Of a DNA stretch of 64,000 bases, positions 47,963 to 57,723 are shown piece after piece. The notes beneath the pieces were generated by a model. The model was not told where the DNA came from and did no database searches. It was given only the letters and a program-made list of their open reading frames with translations. A program made the position numbers and the translations under genes. The stretch is from Myxococcales bacterium (GTDB taxonomy: Bacteria; Myxococcota_A; Polyangia; Nannocystales; Nannocystaceae), in NCBI GenBank assembly GCA_020633335.1, contig JACKDU010000006.1, positions 124,001-188,000 of the forward strand. Direction: 5' to 3'. Position 1 is the first letter of the stretch, and every line of letters starts with the position of its first letter.

Positions 47963-48283
47963 GTGAGCGAGCAACTTCACGCCGTTATCCGTAGCGGGGG
48001 CAAGCAGTACCGGGTCGCCCCGGGCGACGTCCTCCGGGTCGACAAGCTCTCGGGCGACGTCGGCAGCGCCCTCGACTTCGACGTCCTCCTCCTCCGCCGC
48101 GGGGACGAGGTCAAGGTCGGCGCCCCCCTGGTCTCGGGCGCCACGGTCCACGCGGAGATCGCCGGCCACGGCCGCGCCCGCAAGGTGATCGTCTACAAGT
48201 TCAAGCCGCGCCGGAACTACCGCAAGAAGCAGGGCCACCGGCAGCACTTCACCGAGCTCAAGATCAAGGAGATCGCCGGCTAG
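47963..48283 (+). CDS. rplU: Large-subunit ribosomal protein bL21
   Basis: A 106-residue bL21 with a GTG start; AVIRSGGKQYRVAPGDVLRVDKL is the canonical N-terminus and KPRRNYRKKQGHRQHFTELKI the conserved 23S rRNA-binding end. It is the first gene of the standard rplU-rpmA-obg cluster. Length is normal. Confidence 0.97.
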   Translation: MSEQLHAVIRSGGKQYRVAPGDVLRVDKLSGDVGSALDFDVLLLRRGDEVKVGAPLVSGATVHAEIAGHGRARKVIVYKFKPRRNYRKKQGHRQHFTELKIKEIAG

Positions 48284-48313
48284 TCCGGCGATGCGCTCCA
48301 AGGGAGGCCCACC

Positions 48314-48598
48314 ATGGCACATAAAAAGGGACAGGGTTCCATCAAGAACGGCCGCGACTCCAAGTCGCAGCGCCGTGGCGTCAAGAAGTTCGGCGGCGAG
48401 AAGGTTCGGGCCGGCAACATCCTCATCCGCCAGGTCGGCGGCACCGTCAAGCCCGGCAAGGGCGTCGGGCAGGGCAAGGACTTCACCCTCTTCGCCCTGA
48501 CCGATGGGACCGTGCGCTTCTACAAGCGGGGTCGTGAGCGGCGTACCTTCATCGCCGTCGACCCCTTTGTTGAAGATGCTGCGGTCGCCGCCGAGTAG
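48314..48598 (+). CDS. rpmA: Large-subunit ribosomal protein bL27
   Basis: A 94-residue bL27 beginning MAHKKGQGSIKNGRDSKSQR, with no cleavable N-terminal extension of the Firmicutes type. The N-terminal tail reaches the peptidyl-transferase centre. GGGAGG lies nine bases before the ATG. The C-terminus is slightly extended and acidic. Located 30 bases after rplU. Confidence 0.97.
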   Translation: MAHKKGQGSIKNGRDSKSQRRGVKKFGGEKVRAGNILIRQVGGTVKPGKGVGQGKDFTLFALTDGTVRFYKRGRERRTFIAVDPFVEDAAVAAE

Positions 48599-48613
48599 CG
48601 GCCCGCGCTCCCC

Positions 48614-50128
<1,515 letters not shown>

Positions 50129-50222
50129 CCCGGGCGCTCGCGCGGGCGACTGGCGCTCGCCGGTCCGTGTTGCCACTGACGTGCTCACGCGGACGCGCTC
50201 CCTCGCGGCCGCATCTGCGCGA

Positions 50223-50744
50223 TCACGCGCGCTCGGGCCCGATCCAATAATGGATCTCGACCACCCCGCCCGGGAGCTCCCGGACCTCGCCGCGGCGGAG
50301 CTCAGGCCCGGCCGCGTCGCCGAAGAGGGGCACACCAGCGCCGACGATCACCGGGACGATCACCAGCTCGAGGCGATCGATGAGCCCGCACGCGAGGGCG
50401 GCCTGGATCAGCGCGGCCCCGCCGACGAGCCAGACGTCGCCGCCCTCGTGGGCCGCGAGCGCCGCCCGCAGGCCGTCGATGCCGCCGGCGAGCGCCTCGA
50501 CCCCGGGCGGCGGGTCCTCCAGCGGCTTCGAGGTGAGCACCCAGGTCCGCTTGCCGGGATAGGGCCAGGGCCCGAATCCGCGGACCTGATCATAGGTGGC
50601 GCGGCCGATCACCAGGGCGTCGATGGTCGCGTAGAAGGCGTCGTAGCCCAGCTCCATGCCCTCAAAGGGGGCGAGGAAGCCGACCCCGCCGCTTCGGTCG
50701 GCGATCTTGCCGTCGAGGGAAATCGCCAGGTAGGCCCGCCGCAT
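50223..50744 (-). CDS. Dihydrofolate reductase / RibD C-terminal family reductase
   Basis: A 173-residue NADPH-dependent reductase-like protein. Family features are AISLDGKIAD at the N-terminus, ALVIGRATYDQVRGFGPWPYPGKRTWVLTS in the middle and EGGDVWLVGGAALIQAAL with the Gly-rich NADPH loop. It resembles YyaP/RibD-C reductases rather than true folA. The substrate is unknown. It is divergent from the TPR/motility-like cluster with a 103-base gap. Confidence 0.87.
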   Translation of the reverse strand: MRRAYLAISLDGKIADRSGGVGFLAPFEGMELGYDAFYATIDALVIGRATYDQVRGFGPWPYPGKRTWVLTSKPLEDPPPGVEALAGGIDGLRAALAAHEGGDVWLVGGAALIQAALACGLIDRLELVIVPVIVGAGVPLFGDAAGPELRRGEVRELPGGVVEIHYWIGPERA

Positions 50745-50835
50745 CCGGACTCCGCGCGGCGACGATGCCGCGCGATCGGTCGCCGCGCAAGGGGTCGCTC
50801 CATGCCCTTCGCTGGTGTCGGCGGGGGAGGCTTGG

Positions 50836-50841
50836 TAGCCT
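50836..50841 (+). promoter_or_regulatory. -10-like TAGCCT six bases before the cluster's first gene
   Basis: TAGCCT ends six bases before ATG 50848. The matching -35 is weak (CTGGTG near 50812). It probably drives the genes from 50848 onward, which are tightly packed to 59408. Confidence 0.4.
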
Positions 50842-50847
50842 CACGCG

Positions 50848-51714
50848 ATGCTGGTGCCCAAGACGCCCCAGGCGCGCCGCTCTCCCGGGAATTTCGCCCG
50901 TCGCCTGGCGTTGGCCTGTGCCGGGGTCCTCATGCTCGCGCCGCTCCCGGCCGCGTCGGCGCCGGCCGCCGATGAGGCGCCCGCCGAGGGGGAGGCCGCG
51001 ACCCCGAGCAAGCCGAGCAAGGCGTCGGCGCCTGCGGCCGCCAAGGGGGGCGCGGCGGCCAGCGACGGCACCCGCCAGACCGAGGCCTACGGCGAGCGCC
51101 TCGACGCCCTCGAGTCCGAGGCGAACGCGCTCAAGGACAAGATCTTCCGCTCCAAGGCCCGCCTCGCCGTCCTCCGCGAGACCGTCCTCGCCGGGGCGAT
51201 GGCCGGCCAGCGGGTGATGCTCGCCCACCGCAACGTGATGGGCGCGGGCTTCCAGCTGACCAAGATCTCCTACTACCTCGACGGCGCGCCGATCCGGGTG
51301 ATCCGCGACGATAGCGGCTCGCTCGACCAGCAGGACGAGATCGTCGTCTTCGACGGCAACCTCGCGGCCGGCCGCCACGTCGTCGGCATCGAGCTGATCT
51401 ACAAGGGCAAGGGCTTCGGCGCCTTCTCCTACCTCCGCGGTTACACCTTCCAGGCGAGCTCGAAGTACGATCTCGACGTGTCGGAGCGCGGGGCGATGAA
51501 GGTCGTCAGCGTCGGCTACGAGCGCGGCAACATCACCACCGAGATGGGCGATCGGCCGAGCGTCGACTGGCAGACCCTCACCCTCGACGCCTCCGGGCGG
51601 CCGGTGAAGGGCGCCAAGAGCCGGGCCAGCTCGGCAGGTGGCTCGGCAGGTGGTTCGGCAGGTGGTTCCGCCGGCGCGTCCGCGGGATCGTCGGCCGCGT
51701 CGGGCAAGGAGTAG
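50848..51714 (+). CDS. Secreted coiled-coil/beta protein, first gene of the motility-like cluster
   Basis: A 288-residue exported protein with a signal peptide (RLALACAGVLMLAPLPAASA), an Ala/Pro/Ser linker (~35-70), a coiled coil (~75-110, LDALESEANALKDKIFRSKARLAVLRE), a beta-rich domain (~115-235, QLTKISYYLDGAPIRVI) and a Ser/Gly/Ala tail with SAGG repeats. No catalytic motif. It precedes the TPR genes with a 4-base gap, a layout I associate with Agl/Glt-type clusters, so it is probably a periplasmic structural component; this is inference. Confidence 0.72.
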   Translation: MLVPKTPQARRSPGNFARRLALACAGVLMLAPLPAASAPAADEAPAEGEAATPSKPSKASAPAAAKGGAAASDGTRQTEAYGERLDALESEANALKDKIFRSKARLAVLRETVLAGAMAGQRVMLAHRNVMGAGFQLTKISYYLDGAPIRVIRDDSGSLDQQDEIVVFDGNLAAGRHVVGIELIYKGKGFGAFSYLRGYTFQASSKYDLDVSERGAMKVVSVGYERGNITTEMGDRPSVDWQTLTLDASGRPVKGAKSRASSAGGSAGGSAGGSAGASAGSSAASGKE

Positions 51715-51718
51715 GCGG

Positions 51719-54268
51719 GTGTCGAGCGGGCGCCTCCTCGATCGTCGCCGCCGCCTCGCGGCGATCGCCGCCCTCGCGGGGACGCTGGCGCTGGCGCTCG
51801 CGGCCGGAGGCGAGGCGCGGGCCGCCGACGAGGTCGCGGTCAAGGGCGAGGCGAAGGGGAAGGGGGCGGCCAAGACCAAGGGCGATCGCAAGGCCGAAAA
51901 GAGCGCGAAGGCGAAGGCCCGCCGCGAGGCGCTCTTCTCCGAGGAGGCCGCCGGCGAGGCCCGGGGCGCGGCGCCGATGGGGCCCCACCAGCGGCGCCTC
52001 GAGGAGGCCGCGGCGGCGATCAAGGGCGCCCTCAAGGTCGCCCGCGACGAGGGCCTCCGCAGCGAGGCCGAGAACGCCGAGCGCCTGGTCGCCGGTCAGC
52101 TCCTCCTCGACGAGGGCGACCCCGAGCGGGCGGCGATCATCTTCCTCGATCTCGTCGAGGGCTACGCCGACACCTCGGCTGGTCTTCAGGCCAGGTTCTA
52201 CCTGGGCGAGGCGCTCTACCGCCTCGACATGCGCGCGTGGGCGATCGAGTGCTTCCTCGCCAACCTCGGCGACGCGCGCGGCGACGCCGAGCGCTTCCAC
52301 CAGCGCTCGCTCGCCCGCCTCCTCGATCTCGCGACCCCGCGCCAGGGGCCCGGCTTCGCCCGCCGCCCGGGCCTCAGCGCGCTCCCGGAGATCCGCGGTC
52401 GCCTCCGCGCGCTCGGCCTGCCGACGGTCCGCGCGGCCCCCTCCGGCGCCGTCGATCCGCAGACCGAGGCCGCCGTCGTCGCCCGGATCGAGGGGATCGC
52501 GGCCGACGTCCGGGGCCCGGAGCTCCGCTACGCCTACGGCCGCTACCTCTACTTCCGCGGCGAGCACCTCCGGGCGATCGCCGAGCTCGACGCGCTCTCG
52601 CCGGTCGACATCCCGATGAGCAAGGGCGGCCCCGGGGCGCGCTGGCGGATCCGCGCGGCCTACCTCGCCGCGACCGCGGCCCTCGCCGCCGGCGAGGTCG
52701 ACGACGCGCTCGCCCGCTTCGCCACGATCATCAAGGCCCGCCCGAGCAAGGCCGACGACCGCCTGGTCGTCGAGCTCGCCTGGCTCGCCCGCGCCCGGAT
52801 CCACCACGACCGCGGCGATCACGAGCGGGCGCTCTCGGCCTACCGGCGGATCGGCCGGGCCTCGCCCTACTACTTCACCGCGCTCTACGAGAGCGCCTGG
52901 GTGCTCCTCCACGCCGAGCGCTACGCCGCCGCCGCCGAGGCCCTCGATCGCGTCCTGTCCCTTGAGCCAGGTGGTCTCCTGGCCCCGGAGATCGAGCAGC
53001 TCCGCGGCAAGGTGAAGATCGTCCAGGGCGATCTGGCGGAGGCCGACGGGGCCTTCGACGCGCTCCGCAAGGACTTCGAGCGCCGCGGCCTCGCCCTCGG
53101 CGCGACGATCGCTCCGCCGGCCTACTTCGCGGCGATCGCCGGCTCCGACATGGAGGGCTTCGAGCTCGGCGGGGTGATCCCCGCGGCCTCGGCGACGATC
53201 GCCCACACCCTGCCGCGGGCGCTCCAGGGCGAGGCGCTGGCCAAGGAGGTCGGCGCCCTGGAGCGCGACCTCGCCGATCTCCGGGCCCAGCTCGCGCGGA
53301 TGGAGGCGGCGGTCAAGGCCCCCGAGCGGGCCCGACTCTTCAACGATCTCGCCGGCGAGATCGCCAACCTCGACGCGGCCGAGGACGACCTCGTCGAGGT
53401 CCTCGAGGCGCTCTGCGCCCGCGCCGGCAAGGGCGTCGACGGCCGCGCCTACCTCGAGCTCGACGGCCGCCGGCGCGCGCTCCGGGCGAAGGTCGACGAG
53501 CCGATGTCGAAGGCCGAGCGCCGCCGCGGCCCCGGTCGGCGGATCGATGCCCTCGGCGATCTGATGGACGAGCTCGAGGCCGCGAGCGCGGCGATCCGGG
53601 CCCAGCTCGTCGCCGCCGAGCGCGGCCTCCTGGTCGCCGCCTCCGCCCGCAAGGCGAGCTCCTCGCCGGCCTTCGTCGAGGCGGTGATCGAGATGCGGCG
53701 CACGCTCGGCGAGCTCGAGGCCGAGCGGGCCGCGCTCCACGAGGAGATCGGCCGGACCGAGATCGACGTCCGCTTCGACGACCCCTACCGCCGCGCCCGG
53801 GCGGCGGCGATGTCCGCCTACCGCCGCTTCCTGACCGCGATGTACGCGGCCCTGGTGAAGAGCGCCCCCGATCCCGAGGGGCAGGCGCTCGCCCGCCGGG
53901 CCGAGCTCCTCCTCGGCAAGATCGGCGAGGCCCGGGCGGGCCTCGACGCGGCCGCCGACGCCCGCCTCCGCCGGGCGATCGTCGTCCTCCAGGAGGAGCG
54001 GGCGAACCTCGATCAATACAAGGCGGAGCTCGCCCAGCTCCACGGCGGCGCCGCCGAGACGGTCGGCGAGGTCGTCGCCGCGACCTACCACGACGTCGCC
54101 GGCGAGATCCTCAACTGGCAGATGCGCTCGGAGGTCGGCAAGCTCGACGTCGCCTGGGCCCGCAAGGAGGCCGAGGCGAAGCAGGCCCAGGCGCTCGAGC
54201 GCCAGCGCGACCGCGACCAGCGCGAGATCGATCGCGCCCTCGAGACCGCCAAGGAGGTCGGGCGATGA
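51719..54268 (+). CDS. Exported TPR/coiled-coil protein
   Basis: An 849-residue protein with a GTG start four bases after the preceding stop, giving a signal peptide (RRRLAAIAALAGTLALALAAGG). TPR-like helical pairs occupy ~85-460 (ERAAIIFLDLVEGYADTSAGLQARFYLGEALY; ALSAYRRIGRASPYYFTALYESAWVLLHAERYAAA). Long coiled coils follow (~520-700 and 790-849, the end very rich in Lys/Glu/Arg/Gln). No enzymatic motif. It overlaps the next TPR gene by 4 bases. Probably a periplasmic scaffold of the envelope machine encoded by the cluster. Confidence 0.8.
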   Translation: MSSGRLLDRRRRLAAIAALAGTLALALAAGGEARAADEVAVKGEAKGKGAAKTKGDRKAEKSAKAKARREALFSEEAAGEARGAAPMGPHQRRLEEAAAAIKGALKVARDEGLRSEAENAERLVAGQLLLDEGDPERAAIIFLDLVEGYADTSAGLQARFYLGEALYRLDMRAWAIECFLANLGDARGDAERFHQRSLARLLDLATPRQGPGFARRPGLSALPEIRGRLRALGLPTVRAAPSGAVDPQTEAAVVARIEGIAADVRGPELRYAYGRYLYFRGEHLRAIAELDALSPVDIPMSKGGPGARWRIRAAYLAATAALAAGEVDDALARFATIIKARPSKADDRLVVELAWLARARIHHDRGDHERALSAYRRIGRASPYYFTALYESAWVLLHAERYAAAAEALDRVLSLEPGGLLAPEIEQLRGKVKIVQGDLAEADGAFDALRKDFERRGLALGATIAPPAYFAAIAGSDMEGFELGGVIPAASATIAHTLPRALQGEALAKEVGALERDLADLRAQLARMEAAVKAPERARLFNDLAGEIANLDAAEDDLVEVLEALCARAGKGVDGRAYLELDGRRRALRAKVDEPMSKAERRRGPGRRIDALGDLMDELEAASAAIRAQLVAAERGLLVAASARKASSSPAFVEAVIEMRRTLGELEAERAALHEEIGRTEIDVRFDDPYRRARAAAMSAYRRFLTAMYAALVKSAPDPEGQALARRAELLLGKIGEARAGLDAAADARLRRAIVVLQEERANLDQYKAELAQLHGGAAETVGEVVAATYHDVAGEILNWQMRSEVGKLDVAWARKEAEAKQAQALERQRDRDQREIDRALETAKEVGR

Positions 54269-57200
54269 GGCCCCGCCGGATCGCCGCGCCAGCCCTCGCG
54301 CTCGCGCTGGGGATCGCCAGCGTCCTCGCGCCGGCGCCCGCGAGCGCGCTCCCGCGCCGCGAGGCCCCGCCGATGGGCCGCCCCGGCGAGCCCGGCTCGG
54401 CCCTCCCGCGCGATGAGGCGGGCCGCGGCGATCGCAAGCGCCTCGCCCCGCCGAAGCCGCCGAAGCCGAAGAGCCCGGAGGAGGCGGCCGCGCTCGGCGA
54501 GCTCGAGGTGCTCTTCGATCGCTACCAGCGCGCGGCCGAGGTCGCCGGCGACACCGCGGCCCACGTCCTCACGCTCGAGGCCGAGGAGGCCCGCGGGCGC
54601 CTCGGCGATCGCTACCAGAAGGCGATCGACGGCCACCTCAAGACCGCGGCCCGCCTCCGCGAGGAGGCGATCGCCCGCTACAAGGCCTTCCTCGAGCGCC
54701 ACCCCGACGATCCGCTCTGGACCGCCGAGCTCACCTTCCGCCTCGCCGAGCTCCACTATGAGGCGGAGAGCGAGCGCTACGCCGCGGCCGAGCGGGCCTA
54801 CGACGATCTCCTCGCCGAGCGGGTGGCCAAGGCCGGCGATCAGGAGCCGAGCGATCCCCCGCCGCCGCCGCCGGTCGCCGACTACCGCGAGGCGATCGCC
54901 CTCTACCGCGACGTCGCCACCCGCTTCCCGAGCTTCGCCCACCTCGACGCCGCCCTCTACATGATGGGCCTCCTCCACTTCGAGCAGGACGAGCTCGACG
55001 AGAGCCGGCAGTCCTTCCTCGCGCTGGTCTGCGCCGACCGCTTCGCGATCCCGGCGGCCGACGGCTCGAACATCGTCAGCGTCGACGCCTTCCGCCCGGG
55101 CGACTACACCGGCTGCGCGCCGGTGCGGCCGGCGTCGAAGGTGATCGCCGAGAGCTGGCTGCGGATCGGCGAGGTCCACTACGACCTCGACGAGCTCGAC
55201 CCGGCGCTCGAGGCCTACACCGAGGCGACCGGCAACCCCGACGATCCCCTCCACGACGAGGCGCTGATCCGGGTCGCCTGGACCCTCTACCTCCAGCGCC
55301 GCTTCGCCGACGCCGCGACCAAGCTCGACGAGTTCGTCCGCTACGCCGACGGCCGCCGCGGCAAGGAGGAGGCCGAGGGCGCGCTCGCGCTCCGCGACGA
55401 CGCGGTCCGCTACATCGCCAAGTGCTACGTCGAGGACGACTGGGACGGCGACGGCGGCCCCGATCCGGTCCAGGGCTTCGCCCGCCTCGACCGCGACTAC
55501 GGCGAGCGCGGCGACGAGCGCCACGTCCCCGAGGTCTACGCCGCGCTCGGCGACCTGATGGCGGTCGACTCCGACTTCAAGCAGGCGATCATGATCTACG
55601 AGACCGCCCTCCAGCGCTGGCCGCTGGCGGCGGCCGCCCCCAAGCTCCAGCGCAAGATCCTCGAGGCCTACCAGGGCCTCCGCGACGCCGACGGGGTCCT
55701 CCGCAGCCGCGAGGCGCTCGCCTCCAACTACATCCGCGGGACCAAGTGGTTCTTCGCCAACGAGGCCAAGCCCGACGTGATCGAGGAGGCGATGAAGCTG
55801 GTCGAGGAGGCGCTGGTCGCCGCCGCGGTCGAGCGCCACGCCCGCGCCCAGGCCCTCCGGGCCGCCGGCGATCCGGCGGCGGGCGACGAGTACCGCCGGG
55901 CGGCGGTCGCCTACGAGGCCTACCTCAGCCGCTACCCCGACTCGCCGAGCTCCTACCAGTACCGCTACGACTACGCCGAGAGCCTCTTCTACTCCGGCGA
56001 GCTCCTCAAGGCCGCCGAGGCCTACGTCGCGGTCCGCGACTCGAGCGTCGACGGCCGCCTCCAGGCCGACGCCGCCGAGGGGGCGATGTTCGCCTACGAG
56101 GCGGCGCTCGACGAGGAGACCCAGGCCGGCCGGATCACCCTCCCGGACATGCCGAAGAAGGGCCAGGTCAGCGGCCCCTTCGACGCCAAGAAGATCCCGC
56201 CGATCCTCGGCGCGCTCCAGGAGGCCTACGACCGCTACGTCGGCCTCCGCCCCGATCCGAGCGTCGCCCCGACGATCAAGTACAAGTCGGCGGCGATCTC
56301 CCAGCGCTACTTCCACTGGGGGGACGCCGAGCGCCGCTTCGTCCGGATCCTCGACGAGCACTGCGACGACAACGTGGCGATCAACGCCGGCTTCGCGATC
56401 CTCGACGCCTACGTCCTCCGCGAGGACCTCAAGGGGACCAAGGAGTGGACCCAGCGCCTCCTCGACAAGGGCTGCGGCTCGGGCGAGGAGAGCACCAAGT
56501 TCGCCGGCGACCTCAAGACCCTCAACAACGCGGTCCGCTTCGAGGAGGCCAACCTCCTCTTCGAGGACGGCGAGTACGAGGCCGCCGCCGACCGCTACAT
56601 CGCCCTGGTCGACGAGGCGCCGAAGGATCCCAACGCCGACCGCGCGCTCAACAACGCGGCCGTCGCCTACGAGAAGATCGGCCGCTTCAAGAGCGCGAGC
56701 GAGGCCTACAAGCGGATCTACACCGACTACCCCGACTCCGAGATGGCCGACGACGCGCTCCTCCGCTCGGGCCTCAACCACGTCCGCTTCTTCGAGTACG
56801 ACGACGCGGTCAAGGCCTACCTCATGCTCGCCGAGGACCCGCGCTTCGGCGAGAGCGAGCACCGCCTCCTCGCCCTCAAGAACGCCGCTGACCTCCTCGA
56901 GTCGACCCAGCAGTACCGGAAGTCGAGCGAGCTCTTCCTCCGCTACGCCGGCAAGGCCCAGGACCCCGCCGAGCAGGTCGACGCCGCCTTCCGCTCGGCC
57001 CAGGTGCTCCGCAAGACCGACGACGACAAGGCGGTCGAGTCGGCCTTCCTCGCCTTCGTCGGCAAGTACGGCAAGGACGCGGCCCAGGCCGAGAAGGTCG
57101 TCGAGGCCCACCTCCGGATCGGCCAGGCGCGGGCGGCGATGGGCGATCGCAAGGGCGCCGACAAGGCCTACCGCGAGTGCATCGCCACCTTCGCCGCCCG

Positions 57201-57723
57201 CTCGCTCCAGTCCGCGAGCGAGGCCGCCGACTACCCGGCCGAGGCCCAGTTCCTCCTCTCGGAGTACACGCTCGCCGAGCTCCTCGACTTCAAGCTCACG
57301 AGCCGGGGCAAGGCGCTCGCCAAGCAGGCGCTCGCGCTCTTCGACCGGGTCGTCGAGGCGTCCAAGTCCTACGACGCGGTGCTCCCCTACCGCCGGATCG
57401 AGTGGGTGCTGGCGGCGATGTACCGCCGGGCCTACGCTTTCGAGGTGACCGCGATCAAGATGCGCGAGGCGCCGGTCCCCCGCGAGCTCAAGGAGTACAG
57501 CGAGGCCTGGTTCGCCTACAAGGACGAGATCGAGACCGCGGCCCAGAAGTTCGAGGCGATGGCGGTCCCGCTCTACGAGGAGACGGTCAAGCGCGGCCGC
57601 GAGTACGGCGTCGAGAGCGAGTGGACCGCCAAGGCGCGCGAGCGGATCAACATCTACAAGCCCGAGGAGTACCCGCTCCTCCACGAGCCCGCGGTCGAGC
57701 TTCAGATGGAGGACCTCCGTTGA
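54265..57723 (+). CDS. Large exported TPR protein
   Basis: A 1152-residue protein with a signal peptide (AAPALALALGIASVLAPAPASA). Nearly the whole length is TPR or TPR-like repeats, e.g. ALEAYTEATGNPDDPLHDEALIRVAWTLYLQRRFADA and ALNNAAVAYEKIGRFKSASEAYKRIYTDYPDSEMAD, the latter like outer-membrane assembly or Tol-associated TPRs. It resembles the large TPR proteins of myxobacterial gliding clusters. ATG overlaps the previous stop by 4 bases, and its stop overlaps the next TTG start, so translation of the three genes is coupled. No enzyme motif is present. Confidence 0.82.
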   Translation: MRPRRIAAPALALALGIASVLAPAPASALPRREAPPMGRPGEPGSALPRDEAGRGDRKRLAPPKPPKPKSPEEAAALGELEVLFDRYQRAAEVAGDTAAHVLTLEAEEARGRLGDRYQKAIDGHLKTAARLREEAIARYKAFLERHPDDPLWTAELTFRLAELHYEAESERYAAAERAYDDLLAERVAKAGDQEPSDPPPPPPVADYREAIALYRDVATRFPSFAHLDAALYMMGLLHFEQDELDESRQSFLALVCADRFAIPAADGSNIVSVDAFRPGDYTGCAPVRPASKVIAESWLRIGEVHYDLDELDPALEAYTEATGNPDDPLHDEALIRVAWTLYLQRRFADAATKLDEFVRYADGRRGKEEAEGALALRDDAVRYIAKCYVEDDWDGDGGPDPVQGFARLDRDYGERGDERHVPEVYAALGDLMAVDSDFKQAIMIYETALQRWPLAAAAPKLQRKILEAYQGLRDADGVLRSREALASNYIRGTKWFFANEAKPDVIEEAMKLVEEALVAAAVERHARAQALRAAGDPAAGDEYRRAAVAYEAYLSRYPDSPSSYQYRYDYAESLFYSGELLKAAEAYVAVRDSSVDGRLQADAAEGAMFAYEAALDEETQAGRITLPDMPKKGQVSGPFDAKKIPPILGALQEAYDRYVGLRPDPSVAPTIKYKSAAISQRYFHWGDAERRFVRILDEHCDDNVAINAGFAILDAYVLREDLKGTKEWTQRLLDKGCGSGEESTKFAGDLKTLNNAVRFEEANLLFEDGEYEAAADRYIALVDEAPKDPNADRALNNAAVAYEKIGRFKSASEAYKRIYTDYPDSEMADDALLRSGLNHVRFFEYDDAVKAYLMLAEDPRFGESEHRLLALKNAADLLESTQQYRKSSELFLRYAGKAQDPAEQVDAAFRSAQVLRKTDDDKAVESAFLAFVGKYGKDAAQAEKVVEAHLRIGQARAAMGDRKGADKAYRECIATFAARSLQSASEAADYPAEAQFLLSEYTLAELLDFKLTSRGKALAKQALALFDRVVEASKSYDAVLPYRRIEWVLAAMYRRAYAFEVTAIKMREAPVPRELKEYSEAWFAYKDEIETAAQKFEAMAVPLYEETVKRGREYGVESEWTAKARERINIYKPEEYPLLHEPAVELQMEDLR

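Noticed and set aside
54085..57684. 1199-codon minus-strand open frame opposite the large TPR gene
   Set aside because: Composition is Val/Leu/Gly/Glu-repetitive without motifs, and the plus strand encodes regular TPR repeats with a signal peptide.
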